Shown: positions 1 to 12,700 of the stretch, one piece after another
How positions within the stretch are numbered: position 1 is the stretch's first letter
Layout: every line of letters starts with the position of its first letter
DNA from: Limnomonas spitsbergensis
Lineage: Eukaryota; Chlorophyta; Chlorophyceae; Chlamydomonadales
DNA length: 64,000 nucleotides
Direction: 5' to 3'
Assembly (NCBI GenBank): GCA_037349105.1
Contig: JAYJMM010000052.1
Coordinates: 248,001-312,000, forward strand
Notes under the pieces: generated by a model
The model's database searches: none
What the model was told of the DNA's origin: nothing
Seen by the model: the letters and a program-made list of their open reading frames with translations, nothing else
Program-made: the position numbers and the translations under genes

Positions 1-11
1 TGCGCTCTCAC

Positions 12-1777
12 CTGCGCCAGGCACAGCAGCTTGACCTGGTCTTGCGAGTACTCCGCTAGGCCAGCCGGCAGCGACGAGGTCAGCAGGCCTGCATCCAATT
101 CTACACCGACCCTGCTAACCCCGCGGCTCCTCCCGCCCCTGCTGCTGCTGGCACCTCTAACCCCGCTGATGCCATCCCCGTTGTAGCCGCCGCTCGAGCC
201 CCGTGACCGTCCTGTGACGGCGGTGTTTGCTGAGCTGCCGGTTCCCTGGATGCGGGGCTCGGCCCAGTTCTGTATAGTGCGGTGGCTGCCGCCCGTGTAG
301 AGCAAGAAGTTGCTGGCAGTGTCGCCATAAGGGCCGCCAGAAAGAACCTGGAGGTAACATACGGCGCGCGGTGGGCGGGGGAAGTGTGGATATGCATATT
401 GACTCCGGGTGCTTTCCATCCTTGCTTCGGCTGACCTGACACGGTATGGGTCTGGCATGCAGACTCCCTAGTAAACATCTTTAATCATTAACATCATTTG
501 ATAAGTTGTGTACCGTAGGGTATTGGTTCCACCGTGGTTGGATCTACCGTGGTTGGGTCTACCCTGGTTGGGTCTACCCTGGTTGGGTCTACCGTGGTTG
601 GATCTACCGTGGTTGGATCTACCGTGGTTGGATCTACCGTGGTTGGATCTACCGTGGTTGGATCTACTGTGGTTGGATCTACCGTGGTTGGATCTACCGT
701 GGTTGAATCTACCGTGGTTGGATCTACCGTGGTTGGGTCTACCGTGGTTGGATCTACCGTGGTTGGATCTACCATGGTTGGATCTACCGTGGTTGGGTCT
801 ACCGTGGTTGGATCTACCGTGGTTGGATCTACCGTGGTTAGATCTACTGTGGTTGGATCTACCGTGGTTGGGTCTACCGTGGTTGGATCTACCGTGGTTG
901 GATCTACCGTGGTTGGATCTACCGTGGTTGGATCTACCGTGGTTGGATCTACCGTGGTTGGATCTACCGTGGTTGGATCTACCGTGGTTGAATCTACCGT
1001 GGTTGGGTCTACCGTGGTTGGATCTACCGTGGTTGGGTCTACCCTGGTTGGATCTACCGTGGTTGGGTCTACCGTGGTTGGATCTACCGTGGTTGGATCT
1101 ACCGTGGTTGGATCTACCGTGGTTGGATCTACCGTGGTTGGATCTACTGTGGTTGGATCTACCGTGGTTGGATCTACCGTGGTTGGGTCTACCGTGGTTG
1201 GGTCTACCGTGGTTGGGTCTACCGTGGTTGGATCTACCGTGGTTGGATCTACCGTGGTTGGATCTACCGTGGTTGGGTCTACCGTGGTTGGATCTACCGT
1301 GGTTGGGTCTACCGTGGTTGGATCTACCGTGGTTGAATCTACCGTGGTTGGATCTACTGTGGTTGGATCTACCGTGGTTGGATCTACCGTGGTTGAGTCT
1401 ACCATAGATAATATATTTAATTACCGGTGTACTTGGTGCGTTATCGGTAATTTGTTTTTACCAGGGACGGGAAAACCTCGACCCGCAAGTCCAGAGCAGT
1501 CTAGGTCTGGCAGGTGGGTGGTCGTGGACAGGTTTCATGTCACCGTCTAATTTTGTTACCTTCTCTTTAGGTATCCAATTCAGGGGGAGGTGAAGAAAAA
1601 AACATATCGAAGGGAAACAAAATAAACACAATGATTCAATCTTGTGTTCACCTGAGACAGGCTGACATTGACCCGGACGTCCAGCACAGTGGGGGTCTGG
1701 TAGGTGGGTGCCCCAGAGGAGAAGACAAGGAGAGGCAACCACATGACCAACATCAACGCCACAATCATGAGGAAGCC
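12..1777 (-). CDS. PIEZO: PIEZO exons 44-45: outer pore helix and start of extracellular cap
   Basis: Exons are 1777-1652 and 347-12 (residues about 3344-3497). Exon 44 encodes the outer pore helix GFLMIVALMLVMWLPLLVFS followed by SGAPTYQTPTVLDVRVNVSL, matching the family end of outer helix plus SSG-x-PT. Exon 45 enters the C-terminal extracellular (cap) domain: GGPYGDTASNFLLYTG, a Ser/Gly insertion, then GLAEYSQDQVKLLCLAQ. That last stretch corresponds to the conserved cap stretch before a Cys/Gln motif. The exon ends in a CAG/GTGAGA donor, so coding continues beyond position 1. The inner pore helix and C-terminal domain should lie to the left of the window. Confidence 0.93.
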
Positions 1778-4700
1778 CTACAGGTCCGGTGGGGGGAGGG
1801 GAGGGAAGGGGGGTCAAGGGGGGTGAGGTAAGGGAGGAGAAGAGGAGGCCTGGTTGCCACATGAACATCCATGCATTAACTGTGAGGCAGCGGATAAAGG
1901 AGGATGGGGTCAGGGAGGAGAAGAGGAGGCCTCATAGCCATACAACCAGTGACAGCCACGATACGCGATACAGCTACAGCTGTGCAACAATCATGAGAGA
2001 GTCCGGTGCAGCATATCAGCATATGTAATGGAGCTTGCTAATGGGGTTTGGTGTTGATTGCGTGCAGGAACATTGGGGTGGAGAAGACAGGGAAGAACAG
2101 CTGGGGTTTAGGGTTAAGGATTTATGGTTAAGGAATTATGAATGAGGGTTTAGGGTTTCTCAGGATCAGGGGCAGGAGGAGGAGGAGAAGAGGGTGAAGG
2201 CCAGCTACATCACCAACAGAGGAGAGGTGGGCCTACTTAATGTTCGGGTTTGGGGTTAAGGATTGAACAGTTTACCCTACGGTAAACTCTGTAGAGGAGG
2301 AGGAGGGACTGCAACATCGGCAGCACAGGAGAGACTGCAATCTTTTACTTTATCCTCACGCGGAACGCAGCCGTGTTTTCGTTTTCTTCTTGTCCTTTTC
2401 GTTTTCCGCACCTGTCCGAACTTGATCCAGGCTGGCACCTTCTCCCCCGGGATGCGTGCTTCGCGGATCCTCCGCCGCACTGCTGCCACAAACAGGCTGG
2501 CACGCACATCCTCCAACTTCACCCAGTCGTACCTTCAGGAAAGTATGAAATTCATACATTTGAAACATTGCGTACATGGGGGAGGGTGTGTGTTTAATTC
2601 TTACATAACAAACATTGCATACGTAGAGCCGGTATTTATTCATGCATTCTAAAAATAGGTCAGCGGCATTCATGTGCATCCTGTCGTACCGGCAGGTAGC
2701 AACAGGGACAGGAGAATTTTTTTATTCTGCCACAGAGTCAACTGCACTGCCGAGAGCCTTTCTTGAAAGGGCCAGAAAGAGCGAAGCGGGAGGGATCGGA
2801 GAACCCCAAAGGTAGAAACTAAGACAGGGTGGGGTCCGGGTCGTCGCCTAGGGATCACGCCCATGTCGATTTCTGTGTCCATGTCTCCAACCCTGCCCGT
2901 GTTGAGCGTTCATTCATAGATTTTATTGCCAGTGCGTGCTGGTATTTGCAATGTTGCTGTGCCAATCGTTTGATTCCCGCACTGACCAGTCAAGGCTGGT
3001 GGCAGTGCAGCTCCAGTCCAGAAGCATCCGCAGCTCGTACACAAAGGGCACTGTGGGCAGCAGGCAGGCAAATGGGAGAAATAAACAGGTGGATACAGGT
3101 GCGAAATAAGTAAATAATAAATATGCCTTGATGGCTGCACAGGGACAGATATGGCAATGCAGGCAGCAGGGGGGCAGAATGGGACATTCCACACGTGGGA
3201 AAACCAATACTGCAGATTCGAATATTCTTCCCCCAACTTCACGTTAATGTGGGGTAAGGCGAGGGGGGGCAAAAACAACTACAAACACCCTATCCTCGAA
3301 AAGAATAGAGCTTGACGAGAGCTTTCCATATCTGGTCTTAAAATGCTTTTTGGCCCAACGGTGACTGAGGTACAGAGAGCCAAACAATGAGGATTTTGTA
3401 GATTTCACAAAGCTTATCTTGCGAATAACATCTCAGCCCCAAGAAAACTGCACGATATGAAGATCTCACTGCATAGGGTAGGGCCATTTCCAACGACCCC
3501 CTATGCATGGTCAACGGTGAACATTAAGTACCCGGTCAACGCATGTCAAACTCGGAGGGGGGGGGGGTCCAAGTCCCTAAAAAACGTTTGCTATTTTTCT
3601 TGAAGCCGAGATACCCTCCCAAAAGTCCCTAGGTGCAACTCCCATGTCAAACGGATGAGTTTTGGAGAATTAGGGGGGATGGGGTCCCTGATTTTTTGTC
3701 TGCCCCCCCCTCGGGGAAGGGACTAAAAAAAAAAAAAAGACTGATCGTCGTCGACGCCAGGTTCAGGAGGATATCGACAGTTTTGGTAAAATTATTACGA
3801 TTTTCTGTGAGGGCAGCACTGAAGGAATAATTGATTAAAATGAAAAACCTGAGGGAAGGCGATTCAAACACCGCATATGGTAGGAAAATATAAATGTAAA
3901 TTAGGGGGAAAGGAAACTGACCTAATACCCAAAGCACACTGCAGGCCCAGCAAGGCGTGGCGGTATGATTCTGCTCACTAGAGCTAGGCCCACTAGCTAC
4001 AGGGAATCAGGTTCAGGGCCCATTTGCAAAAAGGCAATCGCTTTTTATGCGAGCTGCCTTGCAACCTATGTCACCTCGCATATAAGCAGACAATAGCGAA
4101 CCGGCTGCGTGGGTGGTTCGAGGAGGAGCAATGTAGGCTTCGCAGTCGTGGATTTCGAATCTAGGGTTTGGGCAGTTTAACGTCGCAGATATTGGGGTGA
4201 TGGCGTTTAGAGGTGCAGCCGGTCTGTCAGTGTCACCGCGTTCATACCTGAACAGAAGACAGAAAAGGCCGCGTGGTGAGCGCTGTCGGCCTTGCGGTAA
4301 AAGATGAAGGAGTTGCGTCCCCCGCTGTGTCCAAAGCTGCACAGCGGCGGGTAACCATAGCGGAGCTGGAGAGCACCTTATCAGGGAGTGAGGAGCATGG
4401 AACAAGGGGGGTACAAGAAGGGCGTTGAGTGGGGAGCGCCTCACAAGCCAGCGGGGAGCTAGGAGGGTTGCATACATTCTAGGGGATGGGCATGATTAAA
4501 ACCTAACGTGAAGGGGGGCAAGGCTTAGCAGCAACAGAGTCAGAGCGCGTCGGGTTCACATCATCACCACATAAACCTGCATACACCACTCCCCCAACAG
4601 ACTCTCACGCACACATTCACACACACACCCCACCCCTACTCACTCGGTACAGCAGTCACACACCTCAGCACCAGGAGCAGCCTGAGGTAGACCCAGGTAC

Positions 4701-5267
4701 CTATGTCACCAGCGCTTGACCCCCCCCCCCCCTCATACAAACACGCCCATGCACACAATATCACGACCACACACACACACACACACACACATACCACCAC
4801 CCCACCCCCCACTCACCCAGTACAGCTGCCGCACACCTCAGGACCAGGAGCAGCCTGAGGTAGACCCAGGTACCTATGTCACCAGCGCTTGAACCCCCCC
4901 CCTCATACAAACACGCCCATGCACACACTATCACGACCACACACACACACACACACACACATACCACCACCCCACCCCCCACTCACCCAGTACAGCTGCC
5001 GCACACCTCAGGACCAGGAGCAGCCTGAGGTAGACCCAGGTACCTATGTCACCAGCTTGAACCCCCCCCCTCATACAAACACGCCCATGCACACACTATC
5101 ACGACCACACACACACACACACACATACCACCACCCCACCCCCCACTCACCCAGTACAGCTGCCGCACACCTCAGCACCAGGGGCAGCCTGAGGTAGACC
5201 CAGGTACCTATGTCACCAGCGCTTGACCCCCCCCCCCCCTCATACAAACACGCCCATGCACACACGA

Positions 5268-5301
<34 letters not shown>

Positions 5302-5444
5302 CACCACCCCACCCCCCACTCACCCAGTACAGCTGCCGCACACCTCAGCACCAGGAGCACCCTGAGGAAGACCCAGGTACCTGTGTCACCAGCGCTTGAC
5401 CCCCCCCCCCTCATACAAACACGCCCATGCACACACTATCACGA

Positions 5445-5478
<34 letters not shown>

Positions 5479-5792
5479 CACCACCCCACCCCCCACTCAC
5501 CCAGTACAGCTGCCGCACACCTCAGCACCAGGAGCACCCTGAGGAAGACCCAGGTACCTATGTCACCAGCGCTTGAACCCCCCCCCCTCATACAAACACG
5601 CCCATGCACACACTATCACGACCACACACACACACACACACACATACCACCACCCCACCCCCCACTCACCCATTACAGCTGCCGCACACCTCAGGACCAG
5701 GAGCAGCCTGAGGTAGACCCAGGTACCTATGTCACCAGCGCTTGAACCCCCCCCCCCTCATACAAACACGCCCATGCACACAATATCACGAC

Positions 5793-5823
<31 letters not shown>

Positions 5824-6137
5824 CACCACCCCACCCCCCACTCACCCAGTACAGCTGCCGCACACCTCAGCACCAGGGGCAGCCTGAGGTAGACCCAGGT
5901 ACCTATGTCACCAGCGCTTGACCCCCCCCCCCTCATACAAACACGCCCATGCACACACTATCACGACCACACACACACACACACACACATACCACCACCC
6001 CACCCCCCACTCACCCAGTACAGCTGCCGCACACCTCAGGACCAGGAGCAGCCTGAGGTAGACCCAGGTACCTATGTCACCAGCGCTTGACCCCCCCCCC
6101 CCCTCATACAAACACGCCCATGCACACACTATCACGA

Positions 6138-6171
<34 letters not shown>

Positions 6172-6684
6172 CACCACCCCACCCCCCACTCACCCAGTAC
6201 AGCTGCCGCACACCTCAGCACCAGGAGCACCCTGAGGAAGACCCAGGTACCTATGTCACCAGCGCTTGACCCCCCCCCCCCTCATACAAACACGCCCATG
6301 CACACACTATCACGACCACACACACACACACACACACACATACCACCACCCCACCCCCCACTCACCCAGTACAGCTGCCGCACACCTCAGCACCAGGAGC
6401 ACCCTGAGGTGGACCCAGGTCCCCGGGCCTGCCCCTGGCCTCCAGAACAAGGCCAGAGCAAGGATCAGGGTGGCCACAGAGCCACACACATGCAGCAGGG
6501 CCTTGATGTAGTGGCTGCATGGACATGAATGGGAGGAGCAGTCCTTGGTTACTTCATTGGGATAGGAAACACTAATTGGAGGGACAGTTTTCATATTATT
6601 ATTTCACGGGGATGGGGAACATGGATGGAATGAACAATTTGGGTGAAGGGCTCAGAATGGCAATAGTCTCTGAGATAGAATCAG

Positions 6685-6741
<57 letters not shown>

Positions 6742-9700
6742 GTGAAAACGTCCGTCAGAAAAGTCGGCGCTTTAAACTGCGGTCATCCTACTCCTCAAGC
6801 TTGCACATGCAGTTCACAGTTCGGTAGAGGGTCCTGCCCTCAGAGAGTGTACCCAGTGTCGGGGGGGCCAGTTTTGGAGCAAAAATAAATCTGCTGGCAC
6901 TGAACCGCAGACGACTCGCAAGTTTTCAGCGGGGACAAACTGACGGTTTGGAGCGCAGTGAAAAGCCCAATAGCCGCTGGCCAAAGGGATGCTCCAGGGC
7001 AACGAGGAGCATCAGAAGGTAAAGCGGAGGTCTCAGGGTGGGTGGGTTCGAAAGTAACTTCAAGCTCAGACGTAGAGGAAAACTTTTCCGACTGAAGGTC
7101 TTTCACGAACTTAGCTCCTTTACAACCCATATAGGGGTTTAGGGTTTAGGGTTACGATTGAGCATTTCCACTCTTTTAGCCCCCAAATCCTTCAGGTTTG
7201 TGCCTTACTATGCTCCAACCTTGCTCGTTCTACGTCACTCAATGAGGATAGGAAGTCTTATCTTCCTCCCCCCACGAGGGTACACCAATCAATGAGGTAG
7301 GAGGAGTCCTTGGTCACTCCATAAGAACAGGAAGCATAAGGAAGAGGAGCAGTTTTTGGTCATTCCATAAGATTTGAAAAAAATCAGGGGAAGAGCATCC
7401 CCCCCCACCAAATCATGGGAAGAGCATCCCCCCCCACCAAATCATGGGAAGAGCATCCCCCCCCACCAAATCATGGGAAGAGCATCCCCCCCCACCAAAT
7501 CATGGGAAGAGCATCCCCCCCCACCAAATCATGGGAAGAGCATCCCCCCCCACCAAATCATGGGAAGAGCATCCCCCCCCCACCAAATCAGGGGAAGAGC
7601 ATCCCCCCCCCACCAAATCAGGGGAAGAGCATCCCCCCCCACCAAATCATGGGAAGAGCATCCCCCCCCACCAAATCAGGGGAAGAGCATCCCCCCCCAC
7701 CAAATCATGGGAAGAGCATCCCCCCCCCCCACCAAATCATGGGAAGAGCATCCCCCCCCACCAAATCATGGGAAGAGCATCCCCCCCCACCAAATCATGG
7801 GAAGAGCATCCCCCCCCACCAAATCATGGGAAGAGCATCCCCCCCCCACCAAATCAGGGGAAGAGCATCCCCCCCCACCAAATCATGGGAAGAGCATCCC
7901 CCCCCACCAAATCATGGGAAGAGCATCCCCCCCCCACCAAATCATGGGAAGAGCATCCCCCCCCCCCCACCAAATCATGGGAAGAGCATCCCCCCCCACC
8001 AAATCAGGGGAAGAGCATCCCCCCCCACCAAATCAGGGAAAGAGCATCCCCCCCCCCCACCAAATCATGGGAAGAGCATCCCCCCACCACCAAATCATGG
8101 GAAGAGCATCCCCCCCCCCCACCAAATCATGGGAAGAGCATCCCCCCCCACCAAATCATGGGAAGAGCATCCCCCCCCACCAAATCATGGGAAGAGCATC
8201 CCCCCCCACCAAATCATGGGAAGAGCATCCCCCCCCCACCAAATCATGGGAAGAGCATCCCCCCCCACCAAATCATGGGAAGAGCATCCCCCCCCACCAA
8301 ATCATGGGAAGAGCATCCCCCCCCACCAAATCATGGGAAGAGCATCCCCCCCCACCAAATCATGGGAAGAGCACCCCCCCCACCAAATCATGGGAAGAGC
8401 ATCCCCCCCCACCAAATCATGGGAAGAGCATCCCCCCCCACCAAATCATGGGAAGAGCATCCCCCCCCACCAAATCATGGGAAGAGCATCCCCCCCCACC
8501 AAATCATGGGAAGAGCATCCCCCCCACCAAATCATGGGAAGAGCATCCCCCCCCACCAAATCATGGGAAGAGCATCCCCCCCCACCAAATCATGGGAAGA
8601 GCATCCCCCCCCCCCCAAATCATGGGAAGAGCATCCCCCCCCCCCCCACCAAATCATGGGAAGAGCACCCCCCCCCCCCACCAAATCATGGGAAGAGCAT
8701 CCCCCCCCCCCAAATCATGGGAAGAGCATCCCCCCCCCCCCACCAAATCATGGGAAGAGCATCCCCCTCCCACCAAATCATGGGAAGAGCATCCCCCCCA
8801 CCAAATCATGGGAAGAGCATCCCCCCCCCCCACCAAATCATGGGAAGAGCATCCCCCCCCACCAAATCATGGGAAGAGCATCCCCCCCCACCAAATCATG
8901 GGAAGAGCATCCCCCCCACCAAATCATGGGAAGAGCATCCCCCCCCCACCGAGGATAAGATAAATAGGATGGAAGGGGGAGTCCTTGGTCACTCGATAAG
9001 GATAGGAGACATAAATAGGAGCAGTGCACCAAGCAACGCACCTCCCGAGCGTATACACGGCGCGCTCCCCCACTAGCAGCACGGACAGCAGCATCAGGCA
9101 GGCCAGGTAGTCCAGGGGCAACACACGGTTGGTCACCTCGGTGAACTCGCCCACGTTGCTGGTGTTCGACATGAGGGACTGCAGTTGATCAGGACAGAAA
9201 CATGTTGTTCAGCATGTCCATTCAATAATCATGAGTCGATAGGTACGCAGAAGGTGTCCAAGGTGAACTCGTCAACGCTGCAAGTGTTGGACTTCAGGGG
9301 CTGCCATCGATCAGAACAGGAGCATGTTGCTTATAAGAATGATAAGAATGATAATCAGTTGATCGGTGTGCGGTTGGTGACCCTCAGTGAACTCCCTGCA
9401 CTTGCTGGTACAGGGCATGACAGACTGCGCATTCTTCAGTGAGGAATTTGACGGTGCAGGACAGGGCGTGGGGATGGATGCGAGGAATGAATGAAGTCAG
9501 AGAGCAGGAAGAGGGGAAGGGGAGGAAAAGGGGTGAGCCGGGTGCTTTCATACTATCCCATACGGTATGCACGAGCCAGGGGAATAGGACGTCAGAGAGA
9601 AGAAAATAGTGGCCAAGAAGAGGGGGGGGGGGGCGAATGGGGGGTGGGGGCTGATTGTTTTCATACTATAACCACTAGGCCAGGAAAAATGATGTCCGAG

Positions 9701-12700
9701 AGCATAGAACGCGGCCCGGGAGGGTCTGAGGGGAAGCAAGTGTGGGACTGATTGTTTTCATACTATCCCAAACGCATGAGGCCGGGGCTATGTCGTTTGA
9801 CAGCAGAAAATAGTGGCCAGGGAGGGGGGTGATGGAGAAGAAAGTGGAGCACCAGTCACTTTCTTATTATTCCATACCAGCACGCACCCCATAGAAAAGG
9901 CCGAGGTACGCCAGGGCCAGGAAGTCCACCAACGCCGTAGCTGCATAGAAGTCGGGCGGGGCGGCACTGTGCGACCACGCGGAAGTGACGCGGAAGGGGA
10001 GCGGGAGCAGCGCAGCAGCGGCGGCAGGGGGCACTTGCAGCGGTACCGCCACCGCCGCCGCCGCCGCCGCTGCAGCAGGGATTCTTCTTGATTCCGACTC
10101 GGCTGACTTGACTTCTGCCTCTGCCTCCAGAGACGACGGCGACAGCAGCGGCTGCTGGGACCCCGACCGCCGAGGCCTCCCAAGAACACGGTTGACGCCC
10201 GCCTTGAAGCCTCCACCACCGCCACCGCTGTTGGTGCTGGAAGGGCCCATCCTGTCGCCGGGTGGCGTTACGGCAGTCACACCGACTGATCGCCTGGATG
10301 CAAGCGCACAATTTGGGAATGCATCAATATAGACCCGGGGATAACGCTTTAGCCAGAAGGTAAAACATTCCAACAGCTACACTGCTGGAATGTTTTACTT
10401 TCTGATGTGATGCCTTGGTTCCCTGGCTAGGGAGCACCGTCCTCCGCATGAGATCAGCATAGGCCTCCGCTGCTGATGCAAGGGTTCAGGATTTAGGGTT
10501 CAGGATTTAGGGTTCAGGGTTTAGGGTTCAGGGTTTATGGTTCAGGATTGAGGGTTTAGGATGTAGGGTTAAGGATTTAGGGTTCAGGGTTAAGGGTTCA
10601 GAATTTAGGGTTTAGGCTACTGATGCAAGGGTCGTGTTCCCCTAGACAGCAAACGCAGCCCAGCAAAAACTTGGCAGGATAAACTATACTTTAAACTTGG
10701 TGAAATGTCTGGAAAACATAGGGCGGTCTTACCACCTGATAGTCCTGTTTATCCCGGTCACCATTTCACCTTGGATCCGCGAACATCTGGGTTGAGAGGG
10801 CCTCCAGCGCTTTGGCAGCTTGGTGAGCCGGGCGCATAGGCAGGCCAATGCGGCTGCCGCCCTCGCAAACAGGCACCACCTCTAAAAGCACGGAGGCGCC
10901 TGTGATGAAGAAAGAAGGCATGAGCAGGGCCTTGATGATCGGTGGATGCATAAAAGCGATGCAAACCCCGCCCTATATTAAGAAAGATCTTCACAAAAAG
11001 TGTGTGGAAGCTTCAGGGTTCAGGGCAGAGCGATTTTTCAAAAGGGCATATTTGGGCCCCCTAGGTTCCCCCACACGTTAAACCCTACGATGGACACTGT
11101 AGCCAATTTTTAGTACCCTGCCTGCGCTCATAATTGTCACTTGTTACCATTTGTTGATTATATGCATCAGTCTCGGTACCGCTGCGGTACAGCTGTAGTA
11201 CACGTACCAGAGCCGTCGTATAACGGGATCATGTGCTCTAGGCGCAGCGTCAGGCGGTACGATGCAGAAGGGGGAGGAGGAGGTGCCTGAGTCAGCCTGG
11301 GAGGATCGTCCGGCGGAACAGCAGAGGGTGAGGAGGAGCCGTGTCTGGGGTCCTGCCCGGCAGTCGGTGAGCTTGCATTCAACGATATCAACGATATCGC
11401 ATTGATATCTGGCATTTCTGCTGCAGCCTCCGCATCAGCGGCAGCAGCCGCTGCCGTCATCGCTAGGCTGGCGTCAAGTGCCGCCTGGAGCTCTGTTTCC
11501 ACCCTATTGCGGCCGTCGGGTCCCTCCCACTGCCGCGACCAGGACGCGCCCGCAGATGTTGGGGGGACGGCGGCAGCGTCATCAGCGGGGAAAGAAAAAA
11601 AGGAGGCAGCGGCGAAAGAGGAGGAGGAGGCAGTGGCAAAAGAGGATAAGGAATCAAGGGCCGGAAGAGAGAGGTGTTGGCGGTTTTCCTCTTGCCTCTC
11701 TGCCTCCGCTGCTGCTGGCGGGGGTGAGGGTGCTGCTCCTGCTGCTCCGGTTGCACTGAGTTGTGGGCAAGAGCTCCGGATGGCAGCGATGGGGCCAGGC
11801 TTCCAGGCAAGCTGGACCTTGATCCAATGAGGCCCCAACTCGTGCGGCTGCGTGACGGTCCTGTATTCCAACATGAAAGCAAGCATGGAGGAGAGAAGGG
11901 TCCGCTTACGCTGACTAAGACCTAGATCCAATGAGGCACCAGCTTGTGAGGCTGTGTGAAGGTACTGCAGTCAACATGGACGCAAGTATGGAGGAGGGAA
12001 GAGTCCGATTGATCTAGACCTAGATCCATTAGGGCCCCAGCTGTTGCGGCTGCATGACAGTCCTGCATTGCAACATGAAAGCGTGAAGGAAGGGAGCCTT
12101 GTGTGAGCCATTACAGGTAAAGCTTAATATTGTTCGTTGTTAACAGTAATTTCAAAGAAAACAGGTGAATGGATTTGATAAAATGTGAGGCTCAAGGACT
12201 GGCGGGGGGGTGGGGGGCACCAGGAGGTGTGGGAACTGGCAGGGGGGTGGGGAGCACCAGGAGGTGTGGGGACTGGCAGGGGGGTGGGGAGCACCAGGAG
12301 GTGTGGGGACTGGCAGGGGGGTGGGGAGCACCAGGAGGTGTGGGGACTGGCGGGGGGGTGGGGAGCACCAGGAGGTGTGGGGACTGGCGGGGGGTGGGGA
12401 GCACCAGGAGGTGTGGGGACTGGCGGGGGGGTGGGGAGCACCAGGAGGTGTGGGGACTGGCAGGGGGGTGGGGAGCACCAGGAGGTGTGGGGCCTGGCAG
12501 GGGGGTGGGGAGCACCAGGAGGTGTGGGGACTGGCGGGGGGGTGGGGAGCACCAGGAGGTGTGGGGACTGGCGGGGGGGTGGGGAGCACCAGGAGGTGTG
12601 GGGACTGGCAGGGGGGTGGGGAGCACCAGGAGGTGTGGGGACTGGCGGGGGGGTGGGGAGCACCAGGAGGTGTGGGGACTGGCGGGGGGGTGGGGAGCAC

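Noticed and set aside
494..1550. Open frames of 300 or more codons on both strands (repeating VDPTT, LPWLD, VVGST).
   Set aside because: They are translations of a 15-bp minisatellite inside a PIEZO intron. Open frames on both strands follow from the unit length being divisible by three.
7374..9076. Three overlapping 500-codon plus-strand frames rich in HPPPPNHGKS.
   Set aside because: These come from a 29-bp satellite with C-tract length changes that shift frame; it lies in a PIEZO intron and antisense to the gene.
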